Of a stretch of 12,561 nucleotides of DNA, positions 1 through 6,185 are shown piece by piece; positions within the stretch are counted from its first letter, which is position 1, and every line of letters starts with the position of its first letter. The notes beneath the pieces are model-generated. The model had not been told where the DNA came from. It saw only the letters and a program-made list of their open reading frames with translations, and ran no database searches. The stretch comes from an uncultured Actinomyces sp. (lineage in GTDB: Bacteria > Actinomycetota > Actinomycetes > Actinomycetales > Actinomycetaceae). Position numbers and translations under genes: made by a program. The DNA lies in the NCBI GenBank assembly GCA_902373545.1, contig CABKMZ010000052.1:1-12561 (forward strand). The letters are read 5' to 3'.

Positions 1-52
1 GCTTGCTGAGCTGTTTCATTGCGCGCGGTGATAGCTCAGCCCTCCAGGCCAA
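1..52 (-). CDS. RelE-family toxin, N-terminal fragment (cut by window start)
   Basis: This is the beginning of a gene that runs out of the window. Its frame opens with TTG at 52-50 and reads (M)AWRAELSPRAMKQLSK, the typical opening of RelE/ParE mRNA-interferase toxins (W-x-x-x-L/F-S-x-x-A-x-K-Q-L-x-K). The family cleaves mRNA at the ribosome and is neutralised by the antitoxin encoded just upstream. The start lies inside the last codons of the antitoxin gene in another frame, so the genes overlap by 17 bases, which suggests translational coupling. An ATG at 19-17 is in frame, but it would remove the conserved first strand. Only 17 residues are visible, so the family call rests on the motif and the neighbour. 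Confidence 0.6.
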   Translation of the reverse strand, partial: MAWRAELSPRAMKQLSK

Positions 53-278
53 GGGTCTTCACCGCCTCGTCAAGGCTCACCGATGTTGCGCGTCCACTGC
101 GGATATCTTCGAGGTCTGCCTGCAGTGAGTAGGCCAGCTCGATCTCCTCGAGCGCTGACTCGATGGCACGATTCATGTAGAACGATTTCGTTCGTCCCGT
201 CCGCTGCGCAAGGGCCGTGAGTCGGGCGTCGATCTCAGGATCGAGCTTGACGGAGCGTGCAACACGTGCTGTAGACAT
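36..278 (-). CDS. RelB/TraY-type ribbon-helix-helix antitoxin
   Basis: This 80-residue protein has an N-terminal ribbon-helix-helix DNA-binding domain. The strand VARSVKLDPEI (about 6-16) is followed by two helices (about 17-50), including the phrase TGRTKSFYMNRAI typical of TraY/RelB antitoxins. The acidic C-terminal half (ADLEDIRSG onward) would wrap the toxin. The start is ATG at 278, preceded by a strong AGGAGG at 283-288. Such antitoxins bind their toxin and repress their own promoter; the 14-bp palindrome at 296-309 is the obvious operator. The gene overlaps the RelE-like toxin frame downstream. The family assignment is from motif recognition. Which RelB subfamily it belongs to, and whether the pair is active, cannot be told from this fragment. 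Confidence 0.8.
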   Translation of the reverse strand: MSTARVARSVKLDPEIDARLTALAQRTGRTKSFYMNRAIESALEEIELAYSLQADLEDIRSGRATSVSLDEAVKTLGLEG

Positions 279-295
279 GCGTCCTCCTGAATAGT

Positions 296-309
296 GACTA
301 CGCGTAGTC
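296..309. promoter_or_regulatory. Palindromic operator of the toxin-antitoxin pair
   Basis: GACTACGCGTAGTC is a perfect 14-bp palindrome lying 17 bases upstream of the antitoxin start. On the minus strand it overlaps a possible promoter: TTCCAG at 334-329, 17 bases, then TAGACT at 311-306. Ribbon-helix-helix antitoxins bind such short palindromes to autoregulate. The palindrome is seen; the binding is inferred. Confidence 0.55.
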
Positions 310-384
310 TACTCCCCCGAGCCGTCAGCTGGAAGGGGACATGTGAGAGGAAGGTGGGCGGGCGGGAGAATCGGGCTGATGGGG

Positions 385-398
385 TAACAAGGTTGTTA
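385..398. promoter_or_regulatory. Inverted repeat TAACAA-GG-TTGTTA, possible operator or -35 region
   Basis: Two perfect 6-bp arms surround GG in the gap between the antitoxin and the sugar kinase. The right arm TTGTTA (393-398) could also act as a -35 element with CATATA at 415-420, 16 bases away. The site lies about 135 bases upstream of the kinase start. Function is inferred from position and symmetry only. Confidence 0.35.
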
Positions 399-475
399 AT
401 AAGCCATAATTCCGCATATATCGTGCAGAGTGTTCGATAAATGGCCGCAGGTCCTCGCCGGGGCGTTCGCGAAAG

Positions 476-489
476 TGTTACCGTTAGCG
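476..489 (+). promoter_or_regulatory. LacI/CcpA-like operator upstream of the sugar kinase
   Basis: TGTTACCGTTAGCG fits the LacI-family consensus TGNNANCGNTNNCA at nine of ten fixed positions; only the last A is G. It lies 44 bases before the kinase start, a usual place for a sugar-responsive repressor. No LacI regulator is encoded in the window, so the regulator would have to act from elsewhere. Confidence 0.4.
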
Positions 490-533
490 CATTCCGGGCC
501 ACGGCCTCGTCAATGAAGACCCAAGGAGCACAC

Positions 534-2132
534 ATGAGCACCGACCCCCGCGCCGCCATCGCCGCCGCCGACACTTCGCTCGGCATCGAATTCGGTTCGA
601 CCCGCATCAAAGCCGTCCTGATCGGAGGCGATCACGAAGTGCTCGCCACCGGCGGCCACGCCTGGGAGAACCACCTAGAGGACGGCCTGTGGTCCTACAC
701 CCTCGACGAGGTCGTGGTGGGCCTGCGCTCCGCCTATGCCTCCCTGGTCGCCGCCGTTCGCGAGCGCTACGGTGTCACCCCCACCTCCTATGGCTCGATC
801 GGCATCTCGGGCATGATGCACGGCTACCTCGCCTTCGATGCCGACGATAATCTGCTCGCGCCCTTCCGCACGTGGCGCAACACGAATACGGGCCGCGCCG
901 CCGACGAACTGACTCACCTCTTTGGATTCAACATTCCCCTGCGCTGGTCGATCGCCCACCTGCATCAGGCGGTCCTCGACTCTGAGGAGCACGCGCCGCG
1001 CGTCGCTCGACTGACGACGCTCGCCGGCTGGGTGCACCATCAGCTGACGGGCCGCCATGTCCTGGGCATCGGCGACGCCTCCGGCATGTTCCCGGTTGAC
1101 TCGACCACGGGCACGTACGTGGCGTCCTACCTCGATCAGTACGAGGCCCTGGTTGAGAACCGGGTCCCGTGGCGCTTGCGCGACGTGCTTCCGACCGTGC
1201 TGAGCGCGGGCGAGGACGCGGGTGCGCTGACTCCCGAAGGTGCCGCGCTCATTGACCCGACCGGCGCGCTGCAGCCCGGAATCGTGCTGTGCCCGCCGGA
1301 AGGCGACGCGGGCACAGGCATGATCGCGACGAACGCGATCGCGCAGCGCACGGGCAATATTTCGTGCGGCACATCCGTTTTCCTGATGGCCGTTATTGAG
1401 CGTTCCCTCACCGAGCTGCACACCGAGATTGACATGGTGACCACGCCGGATGGCTCGCCCGTCGCGATGGTCCATTCAAACAATGGCGCGTCCGAGCTCG
1501 ACGCGTGGGTGGGCTGGTTCGCGGACTTTGCGCGCCTCATCGGAGCTGACGTGAGCGTCCCCGCGATCTACGACACCCTCTACAACCACGCGCTCACGGG
1601 CGAGGCCGACGCGGGCGGCGTCATGGCCTACAACACCTTGTCCGCCGAACCGATTGTTGGGCAGGAGACCGCCCAGCCCGTGTTCACGCACACGGCTGAG
1701 GCCCGCGTGACCCTCGCGAACGCGGTGCGCGCCCAGCTCATGAGCATCTTCGCGGCCGTGCGTATCGGCGTCGACATCCTCCGCGAGGAGGGTGTAGGCC
1801 TCGATTCGCTCTTCGCGCACGGCGGACTCTTTAAGACTCCGGGCGTTGCCCAGCAGATCCTCGCCGACTCGCTGAATATCCCTGTGTCCGTCGGCGATAC
1901 CGCAGGCGAGGGCGGCGCGTGGGGCATCGCCGTCCTCGCGCGTTACCGTGCTGTCCTTGCTGGGAATTCGGCGACTCCCGCCCTGCCGGAGTACCTCTCC
2001 GAGCGGGTCTTTGCCGAGGCCTCGGTCTCCACTCTGGAACCCACCCCCGAGGGCGTGGCCGGGTACGAGCGCTTCCTCGACGCCTATCGCGCTGCCCTGC
2101 CCGGCGTGGAGGTCATCGCCCGGGGACACTGA
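534..2132 (+). CDS. FGGY-family carbohydrate kinase, xylulokinase-like
   Basis: This 532-residue cytoplasmic sugar kinase of the actin-like ATPase fold phosphorylates a sugar or ketose with ATP. The N-terminal phosphate loop is seen as LGIEFGSTRIKAV (16-28). Further landmarks are the sugar-site stretch SGMMHGYLAF (92-101), PEGDAGTGM with probable catalytic Asp258, the second phosphate motif GNISCGTSVF (274-283), and the adenosine motif HGGLFKTPGVAQQ (429-441). It resembles the actinobacterial/lactobacillar branch of roughly 530 residues, which includes bifidobacterial xylulose kinase and kinases found in L-arabinose clusters, so the substrate is probably D-xylulose or L-ribulose. No isomerase or epimerase lies beside it. 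I chose ATG 534 for its AAGGAG Shine-Dalgarno at 523-528. An in-frame ATG at 441 would add 31 residues that look unlike the family and would cover the operator. Confidence 0.88.
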   Translation: MSTDPRAAIAAADTSLGIEFGSTRIKAVLIGGDHEVLATGGHAWENHLEDGLWSYTLDEVVVGLRSAYASLVAAVRERYGVTPTSYGSIGISGMMHGYLAFDADDNLLAPFRTWRNTNTGRAADELTHLFGFNIPLRWSIAHLHQAVLDSEEHAPRVARLTTLAGWVHHQLTGRHVLGIGDASGMFPVDSTTGTYVASYLDQYEALVENRVPWRLRDVLPTVLSAGEDAGALTPEGAALIDPTGALQPGIVLCPPEGDAGTGMIATNAIAQRTGNISCGTSVFLMAVIERSLTELHTEIDMVTTPDGSPVAMVHSNNGASELDAWVGWFADFARLIGADVSVPAIYDTLYNHALTGEADAGGVMAYNTLSAEPIVGQETAQPVFTHTAEARVTLANAVRAQLMSIFAAVRIGVDILREEGVGLDSLFAHGGLFKTPGVAQQILADSLNIPVSVGDTAGEGGAWGIAVLARYRAVLAGNSATPALPEYLSERVFAEASVSTLEPTPEGVAGYERFLDAYRAALPGVEVIARGH

Positions 2133-2174
2133 CGAGGCCCGGGCTGGACCGGCTCGCCCAGCCCTGACCTCGTC
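2131..2174 (+). terminator. Hairpin after the sugar kinase
   Basis: The outer stem is GACGAGG (2131-2137) with CCTCGTC (2168-2174), and the inner stem is GGGCTGG (2141-2147) with CCAGCCC (2158-2164). The hairpin begins within the kinase stop codon. No T-run follows, so it may be a weak terminator or an mRNA-stabilising structure. Its left arm is a one-mismatch copy of the 13-mer repeated through the window. Confidence 0.6.
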
Positions 2175-2191
2175 GATTGAACGAAACCCGC

Positions 2192-2197
2192 TACGAT
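2192..2197 (+). promoter_or_regulatory. -10 element of a leaderless promoter for the DUF5926 gene
   Basis: TACGAT (TANNNT) is followed by exactly seven bases and then the ATG at 2205. There is no Shine-Dalgarno sequence between them. This places the expected transcription start on the A of the start codon. No convincing -35 element is seen. Confidence 0.5.
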
Positions 2198-2204
2198 TAC
2201 ACCC

Positions 2205-3086
2205 ATGGGTAAAGCTAGCCGCCGTAAAAAGGTCACCGATCCCGCCAAGCTCAAGGCATATCGTCCGCCGATCCCCTTCGTCGCGCGCCCCTACGAGGGC
2301 CTGCCGAAGGAGATTGAGCTGGTCGCCATGCGCGAGCTTATCCCGGCGGCCACACTGACCGCACGCACCAACGCCGACCACGGTGCCGTCGAATTCGACT
2401 TCGTCACCCTCCTGCCAGAGGGGCAGCCCGCCATGGTGCGCCCTGACGGGCGCATCCTTGTCGCGCTACAGACCCGCTCGAACTCCGCGGACCTCAGCCA
2501 TGACGCGGGTGCCGCGCTGCTCGCGGCCATCGCCGCGAAGGAAGCGGGCGACGAGGGCGTCATCTCGATCGACGTGCGCGAGCCGTCCGAGCGCCTCCAG
2601 GACATCGTCGACGCCGACAGCTTCACGGACATGAAGCTCGAGGAGGACTTCTCCTTCTGGTTCGACCCGGCCGAAGAGATCGACGAGCAGACGCGCCGCG
2701 CGCTCGAGCAGAACCGCGACGAGATCATCCCGACCGAGCCGGTGCCCGGTGTGCCCGGCGCGTACTGGTGCGAGATGAACCGTAACTTCGTGCGCTTCCT
2801 GACGGACAACGACGAGACCAAGCTCTTCGACGCGCTGGCCCGCCTGGCCGCGCGCGGCGAGGCCAACGTCGGTGAGGGCTCGCGCTATGTGGGTTCCTTC
2901 CGTGCGTGCGGCCTGATCGTCCCGGTTTTCGAGCTGCCCGAGGGTGCTAGCGCGGCCGACGTCGCGCCCGGCACGCAGGCCCTTGCCAAGGCTCTCGCCG
3001 AGGCCCTGACCGTCACCGAGCGCCTGGATGACAAGGAACGCCGCGCGCGTCAGGGGCTTGTGTCCCGCGCTGTGACGATCCGCTAA
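2205..3086 (+). CDS. DUF5926 family protein
   Basis: This 293-residue soluble protein has no signal peptide or membrane segment. It has a basic start (MGKASRRKK) and the family's recognisable stretches: RPYEGLPKEIELVAMRELIP (28-47), a central block with FEFW-like DFSFWFDP (148-155), PGAYWCEMNRNFVRF (184-198), GEGSRYVGSFRACGL (223-237), and a C-terminus ending near ERRARQGL. DUF5926 is a conserved actinobacterial family of unknown function. As I recall, longer members such as those of Streptomyces carry an N-terminal SEC-C zinc motif (CPCGSGRRYKxC) and have been mislabelled SecA-like. That motif is absent here; the basic tail joins directly to the core. The gene stands alone between two hairpins and has a leaderless-type start. 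Family call firm, function unknown. Confidence 0.85.
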   Translation: MGKASRRKKVTDPAKLKAYRPPIPFVARPYEGLPKEIELVAMRELIPAATLTARTNADHGAVEFDFVTLLPEGQPAMVRPDGRILVALQTRSNSADLSHDAGAALLAAIAAKEAGDEGVISIDVREPSERLQDIVDADSFTDMKLEEDFSFWFDPAEEIDEQTRRALEQNRDEIIPTEPVPGVPGAYWCEMNRNFVRFLTDNDETKLFDALARLAARGEANVGEGSRYVGSFRACGLIVPVFELPEGASAADVAPGTQALAKALAEALTVTERLDDKERRARQGLVSRAVTIR

Positions 3087-3127
3087 GCCTATTTTTACCT
3101 GCCGTTTAGGCGGGCTTGTCGCTCACA

Positions 3128-3167
3128 TTACGGGTGGCGGGGCGCAATCGCGTCCCGCCACCCGTAA
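3128..3167 (+). terminator. Strong hairpin terminator between DUF5926 and the glycosyltransferase
   Basis: Fourteen-base perfect arms, TTACGGGTGGCGGG (3128-3141) and CCCGCCACCCGTAA (3154-3167), enclose a 12-base loop that can itself fold (GCG/CGC). A smaller stem, CCTGCC/GGCGGG, lies just upstream. There is no long T-run after it. The last TAA of the right arm is shared with the -10 element of the next gene. Confidence 0.7.
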
Positions 3168-3170
3168 ACT
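3165..3170 (+). promoter_or_regulatory. -10 element of a leaderless promoter for the glycosyltransferase
   Basis: TAAACT (TANNNT) is followed by exactly seven bases and then GTG at 3178, with no Shine-Dalgarno sequence. The geometry is the same as at 2192 and at csoR. The first three bases belong to the right arm of the upstream terminator hairpin. Confidence 0.45.
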
Positions 3171-3177
3171 ATGTGGT

Positions 3178-4023
3178 GTGAACTATGCCAGCGGATCTCG
3201 AAGTTCCCACCCGCAGCGCGTCGCTGCAGTCATCGCTGCGCACAACGTCGGCCGTGCCGTTGCGGCCACCGTGCGTGCGTGCCGCGCTATACCGGGCGTT
3301 GACCTTCTCATTGTCGTTGATGATGGGTCGACGGATGATACTGGCCGCGCTGCCCGGGCTGCGGGCGCTGTCGTCGTGCGTCACTCCGTGGAGCGTGGGC
3401 GCGCCTCGGCCATCGAAACGGGCGTGAAGGTCGCCGCCATGCGCGACCGCCCCGACGGTCCTCCCCGTCACATCCTGCTGCTGTCGCCCGACCTGGGCGA
3501 ATCCGCGGTCGAGGCCACCGCGCTGGTCGAGGCCCTCTTCGCCCGACAGACGGACATGAGCATCGCCGTTCCCGCCACCGGGCGCGAGTACTCCGGCTAC
3601 GGCCCCGCGGTCATGCGCCGCCTCATTCGCCGCAAGACCGGCTGGTACTGCCATTACCCGCTGAGCTACCAGCGCTGCCTGACGCGCGAGGCTATCGATG
3701 CCGCCATGCCCTTTGCGGGCCGCTACGCTCTCGAGGCTGCCATGACGCTCAGCGTGCTGCGTGCAGGATTGTCTGTCATGGAGGTCCCCTGCAACTTCAC
3801 GCACTCGGGTGCGGACCGATCCCTCGGATCCCTCAACCGCCCGGCGCGCATGTTCGACGCTGTGTGCGCGACCGTCAGCCAGGTCTTCCACTCGGACGCT
3901 CGTTCGAAGCGCCGCGCCGACCACGAGCAGGGGATCGGTGTGCCCTACCCGGCCCCGGCCTCGTCCCGTGACGAGGCGGAGGACAAGGATGCGGCAACGC
4001 GCCGCTCGGAGATGGTCAGGTGA
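3178..4023 (+). CDS. Family 2 glycosyltransferase (GT-A fold)
   Basis: This 281-residue protein has the GT2 nucleotide-sugar domain. VAAVIAAHN (15-23) forms the first strand, VVDDGSTDDT (46-55) is the nucleotide-binding motif, RGRASAIETG (73-82) is the usual G-K-G-x-A-x-x-x-G turn, and the acceptor-side stretch PLSYQRCLTREAI (161-173) follows. The usual metal-binding D-x-D reads S-P-D-L (103-106), so its first Asp is missing. There is no membrane helix. A charged, probably disordered tail (about 252-281) carries PAPASS and SRDEAED. The GTG start is supported by the leaderless -10 and conserved sequence soon after it. Its stop overlaps the GTG of the DUF2079 membrane protein by four bases, so the two are coupled and probably act together on a lipid-linked or cell-envelope glycan. 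Substrate unknown. Confidence 0.82.
   Translation: MNYASGSRSSHPQRVAAVIAAHNVGRAVAATVRACRAIPGVDLLIVVDDGSTDDTGRAARAAGAVVVRHSVERGRASAIETGVKVAAMRDRPDGPPRHILLLSPDLGESAVEATALVEALFARQTDMSIAVPATGREYSGYGPAVMRRLIRRKTGWYCHYPLSYQRCLTREAIDAAMPFAGRYALEAAMTLSVLRAGLSVMEVPCNFTHSGADRSLGSLNRPARMFDAVCATVSQVFHSDARSKRRADHEQGIGVPYPAPASSRDEAEDKDAATRRSEMVR
3953..3977. repeat. 13-mer copy and 8-bp hairpin in the glycosyltransferase tail
   Basis: CCCCGGCCTCGTC (3953-3965) is an exact copy, reversed, of GACGAGGCCGGGG. GCCTCGTC (3958-3965) then pairs with GACGAGGC (3970-3977) over a four-base loop. The structure lies inside the coding region for the non-conserved tail. Confidence 0.75.
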
Positions 4024-5537
4024 GGTTCCCGGTTCGATCGGGCGTCGCGCGTGCCGTCACGGCGTGGTGGCTGCCCGCTGTGATCGCCTGCGCGGTTGCG
4101 GCCCTGTATATCTCCTTCTCGCTGGCGCAGTGGCGCACGCTCAGCGACCCCTCGTGGGACCTCGCGATTTTCACCGAGGCGGCCCAGTCCTACTCGCGCT
4201 TCGAGGCGCCCATCGTTTCGATCAAGGGGCCGGGCTACAACCTGCTGGGTGATCACTTTCATCCGATCCTCATGTTGCTCGGGCCGATTTTTCGCTTCTT
4301 TCCGTCGGCTTTCACCCTCCTGATCGTCCAGGATCTGCTGATTGCGGCGTCGGTGCTGCCGATCGCCCGGCTCGCGCAGCGCTTCCTGGGGCGCGGGGGT
4401 GCGGTCCTCGTGGGGCTGGCCTACGGGCTGGGTTGGGGCTTGCAGGGTGCGGTCGCCGCTCAGTTTCACGAGGTCTGTGTGGCGGTTCCGCTGTTGGCGT
4501 GCGCGGGTGCCGCTTTCGTTGAGCGGCGCTGGGGCGCGTGCATGGCGTGGTTGGCGCCGGTCATCCTGGTCAAGGAGGACCTGGGCCTGACGGTCTTCGT
4601 CGCGGGCTTGGCGCTCGCGTGGCGCAGGCGGGGTGAGGATCGTTCCGGGATGCTTGCCTCCCTGGCGTACGCGCTGTTCGGTATTGTCGCGTTTGCCGTG
4701 ACTGTGAAGCTGTTTCTCCCTGCCATGAACCCCGCCGGAACGTGGGCCTATTCGCTCGATGGTTCGGCGACGGGGGCGGGCACAGCGATGGCGGGGGCGA
4801 CCGCCGCCCGTGAGGTGCCCTCGCTGTGGCAGATCCTCGCTGTCCCCTCCGTCAAGATCGTGACGCTTGCGGTTCTGCTCGCGGGAGCCGGTGTCGTGGG
4901 CGCGCGCTCTCCGTGGTTCGCGCTTGTGCTGCCCACTCTCGCCTGGCGATTCGCGGGCTCTGTCGACGCCTATTACCAGTGGAGCTCGTGGCACTACAAC
5001 GCCGTGTTGGTACCCATTGCCGCCTGCGCCCTCCTCGACGTGATCGCCGGGTGGCTCGCGCCCGCGGACCTGCCCGCCGGCCTTGCTACCGCGGGCGAGA
5101 CCGACGCGGATTGCGCGAACCCAGCCCCGGCCTCGTCCGGCAGGCGCCGCGCGCTGGTGTGGGCGGCTGCGTGCGTGCCCGCTATCTCCCTGGCGCTCAC
5201 CGCCACGTCCCTGCCCCTGTGGAAGCTGGCCACCCTCACGGATAGCCCGCGCCTGGATGCCGCTCAGGGCGTGATCGATGCGGTGCCTGCGGGGGCGTCC
5301 GTCGAGACGGACACGACGCTGCTCGCGCGCCTCGTGCCGGGCCGCGACGTCTACTGGGTGGGCACGACCGTCGGCATGGATGCCCCGCCTGAGTATGTTG
5401 TCGTCGACCGGCAGTCCTACGCGTGGGGCGGTGCCGAGGTTGACGCCGAGTCCTGGGCCAGTGCCGCTCACCCTGGCCACACCTACGAGACCATCTACTC
5501 CGCGCAGGGCTTCCGCGTCGCGCGTCGCACCTCGTAA
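4020..5537 (+). CDS. DUF2079 polytopic membrane protein (GT-C-like)
   Basis: This 505-residue integral membrane protein has a helix at about 17-36 and a periplasmic loop bearing the DUF2079 signatures: SWDLAIFTEAAQSY (45-58) and IKGPGYNLLGDHFHPI (68-83). A run of helices with QFHEVCVAVP (148-157) and KEDLGL (185-190) follows, then WHYNAVLVPI (324-333), a last helix at about 378-397 and a soluble C-terminal domain. DUF2079 proteins are thought to be related to GT-C glycosyltransferases that use polyprenyl-phosphate sugars; no member's reaction is known to me. Coupling to the family 2 glycosyltransferase fits a pair in which one enzyme charges a lipid carrier and the other transfers the sugar outside the membrane. 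The GTG start at 4020 overlaps the upstream stop. A linker at about 345-376 looks non-conserved and contains a copy of the 13-mer. Confidence 0.85.
   Translation: MRFPVRSGVARAVTAWWLPAVIACAVAALYISFSLAQWRTLSDPSWDLAIFTEAAQSYSRFEAPIVSIKGPGYNLLGDHFHPILMLLGPIFRFFPSAFTLLIVQDLLIAASVLPIARLAQRFLGRGGAVLVGLAYGLGWGLQGAVAAQFHEVCVAVPLLACAGAAFVERRWGACMAWLAPVILVKEDLGLTVFVAGLALAWRRRGEDRSGMLASLAYALFGIVAFAVTVKLFLPAMNPAGTWAYSLDGSATGAGTAMAGATAAREVPSLWQILAVPSVKIVTLAVLLAGAGVVGARSPWFALVLPTLAWRFAGSVDAYYQWSSWHYNAVLVPIAACALLDVIAGWLAPADLPAGLATAGETDADCANPAPASSGRRRALVWAAACVPAISLALTATSLPLWKLATLTDSPRLDAAQGVIDAVPAGASVETDTTLLARLVPGRDVYWVGTTVGMDAPPEYVVVDRQSYAWGGAEVDAESWASAAHPGHTYETIYSAQGFRVARRTS
5125..5137 (-). repeat. Exact copy of the 13-mer GACGAGGCCGGGG
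   Basis: The copy is read on the minus strand, inside the DUF2079 gene at a linker between membrane segments (encoding PAPASS). Confidence 0.75.
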
Positions 5538-5544
5538 AACAAAG

Positions 5545-5585
5545 GTGCCGCGCAGCCAGAAACTCCGGCTGCGCGGCACTATTTC
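5545..5585 (+). terminator. Intrinsic terminator of the glycosyltransferase-DUF2079 operon
   Basis: Perfect 13-bp arms, GTGCCGCGCAGCC (5545-5557) and GGCTGCGCGGCAC (5567-5579), enclose a nine-base loop. They are followed by TATTTCATT. The hairpin starts eight bases after the DUF2079 stop codon. Confidence 0.9.
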
Positions 5586-5873
5586 ATTGATTCCTACTAC
5601 GGCTGCAGTATGGCGTATGCAAGCGCGCTGGATTCAAGCGCCCCGTCGCCGTATCGGCGAAGTGGGAAAGTTGTCAAAAGCTCAGCCGATGAATCAATCG
5701 TTGGTATGACACGAAGAATCTTGTCTGTGATGTGCTGGTGAAGGTGCCGTGTGTGGCTGGGACTAGAGAGTGATAGTCAGACCCATAGTGGCAGGTGTTC
5801 GAGGTGAGGGCGGCAGGTGTGCCGATGTGGAATCAGGTGGGTAGTGCGCGTCCGAGAAAACGCTTGTTGCGTT

Positions 5874-5914
5874 GGGCGCTGCACCCGATCCGTGGGCATT
5901 GCACCTCTTCTGAT
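5874..5914 (-). repeat. Inverted, degenerate copies of the 19-bp repeat
   Basis: GGGCGCTGCACCCGAT (5874-5889) is the reverse complement of the unit ATCGGGTGTAGCGCCC with one change. GGGCATTGCACC (5895-5906) is a more degenerate copy. Both face the direct array that begins at 5915, so the whole block is a large imperfect inverted repeat. Confidence 0.6.
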
Positions 5915-5984
5915 CGGGTGTAGCGCCCCGCATCGGGTGTAGCGCCCCGTAACGGGTGTAGCGCCCCGCATCGGGTGTATTGCG
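5915..5984 (+). repeat. 19-bp tandem repeat array, about 3.6 copies
   Basis: CGGGTGTAGCGCCCCGCAT (5915-5933) is followed by a copy ending TAA instead of CAT (5934-5952), an exact copy of the first unit (5953-5971), and a partial unit CGGGTGTATTGCG (5972-5984). There is no spacer, so it is not a CRISPR array. Because 19 is not a multiple of three, coding is unlikely. Confidence 0.85.
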
Positions 5985-6116
5985 TACTGAGAACAAGGGT
6001 TGCCCTGTCGGCTTCATCAGTCAGTCGAACACGTCGCGCAGGCGAGATACAGTGCGTGCAACGTGTGCGTGACGTGTCGAGCCGGAGTCTAGCCGACGCT
6101 CTTGCTCGCTGGTGAG

Positions 6117-6158
6117 TCCCATTGCTGCATCCGGTCAAGGTCGGCAGCAGCAATGGGA
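6117..6158 (-). terminator. Hairpin downstream of copA
   Basis: TCCCATTGCTGC (6117-6128) and GCAGCAATGGGA (6147-6158) form a perfect 12-bp stem with an 18-base loop. The hairpin begins 27 bases after the copA stop. Neither side has a good T-run, so it may protect the 3' end of the mRNA rather than terminate transcription. Confidence 0.5.
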
Positions 6159-6185
6159 GTCGAATTCTCGCCGGTGTGATCGCTC

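Larger units (their letters stand above)
5586..6185. other. 600-base intergenic region without a recognisable gene
   Basis: Between the DUF2079 terminator and the end of copA I see no convincing coding region on either strand. Open frames here are rich in Arg, Thr and Pro, lack ribosome sites, and run through the tandem repeat. The base composition is less GC-rich than in the flanking genes. The region holds a small TCGCCG/CGGCGA hairpin (5646-5660), 8-bp inverted repeats ATTGATTC (5586-5593) and GAATCAAT (5691-5698), the 19-bp repeat array near 5874-5984, and a 12-bp-arm hairpin at 6117-6158. A small RNA or decayed mobile element is possible but not shown. Confidence 0.6.

Noticed and set aside
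441..533. N-terminal extension of the sugar kinase
   Set aside because: It has no ribosome site, whereas ATG 534 has AAGGAG at the right distance and the family usually begins just before the phosphate loop.
3945..5579. A 544-codon open frame on the minus strand opposite the DUF2079 gene
   Set aside because: Its product is a low-complexity Arg/Gly/His-rich sequence without motifs, and the plus strand has a clear DUF2079 protein.
5586..5698. ATTGATTC/GAATCAAT inverted repeats as ends of a small mobile element
   Set aside because: Eight bases are too few, there is no flanking target duplication that I can see, and the interior shows no transposase or known MITE pattern.
5874..5984. Possible CRISPR array
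   Set aside because: The units abut with no unique spacers, are only 19 bp, and there are no cas genes.
5833..6153. A 106-codon minus-strand open frame in the gene-free region
   Set aside because: It runs through the 19-bp tandem repeat, has Arg/Thr-rich composition and no ribosome site; two other frames across the same repeat look alike.
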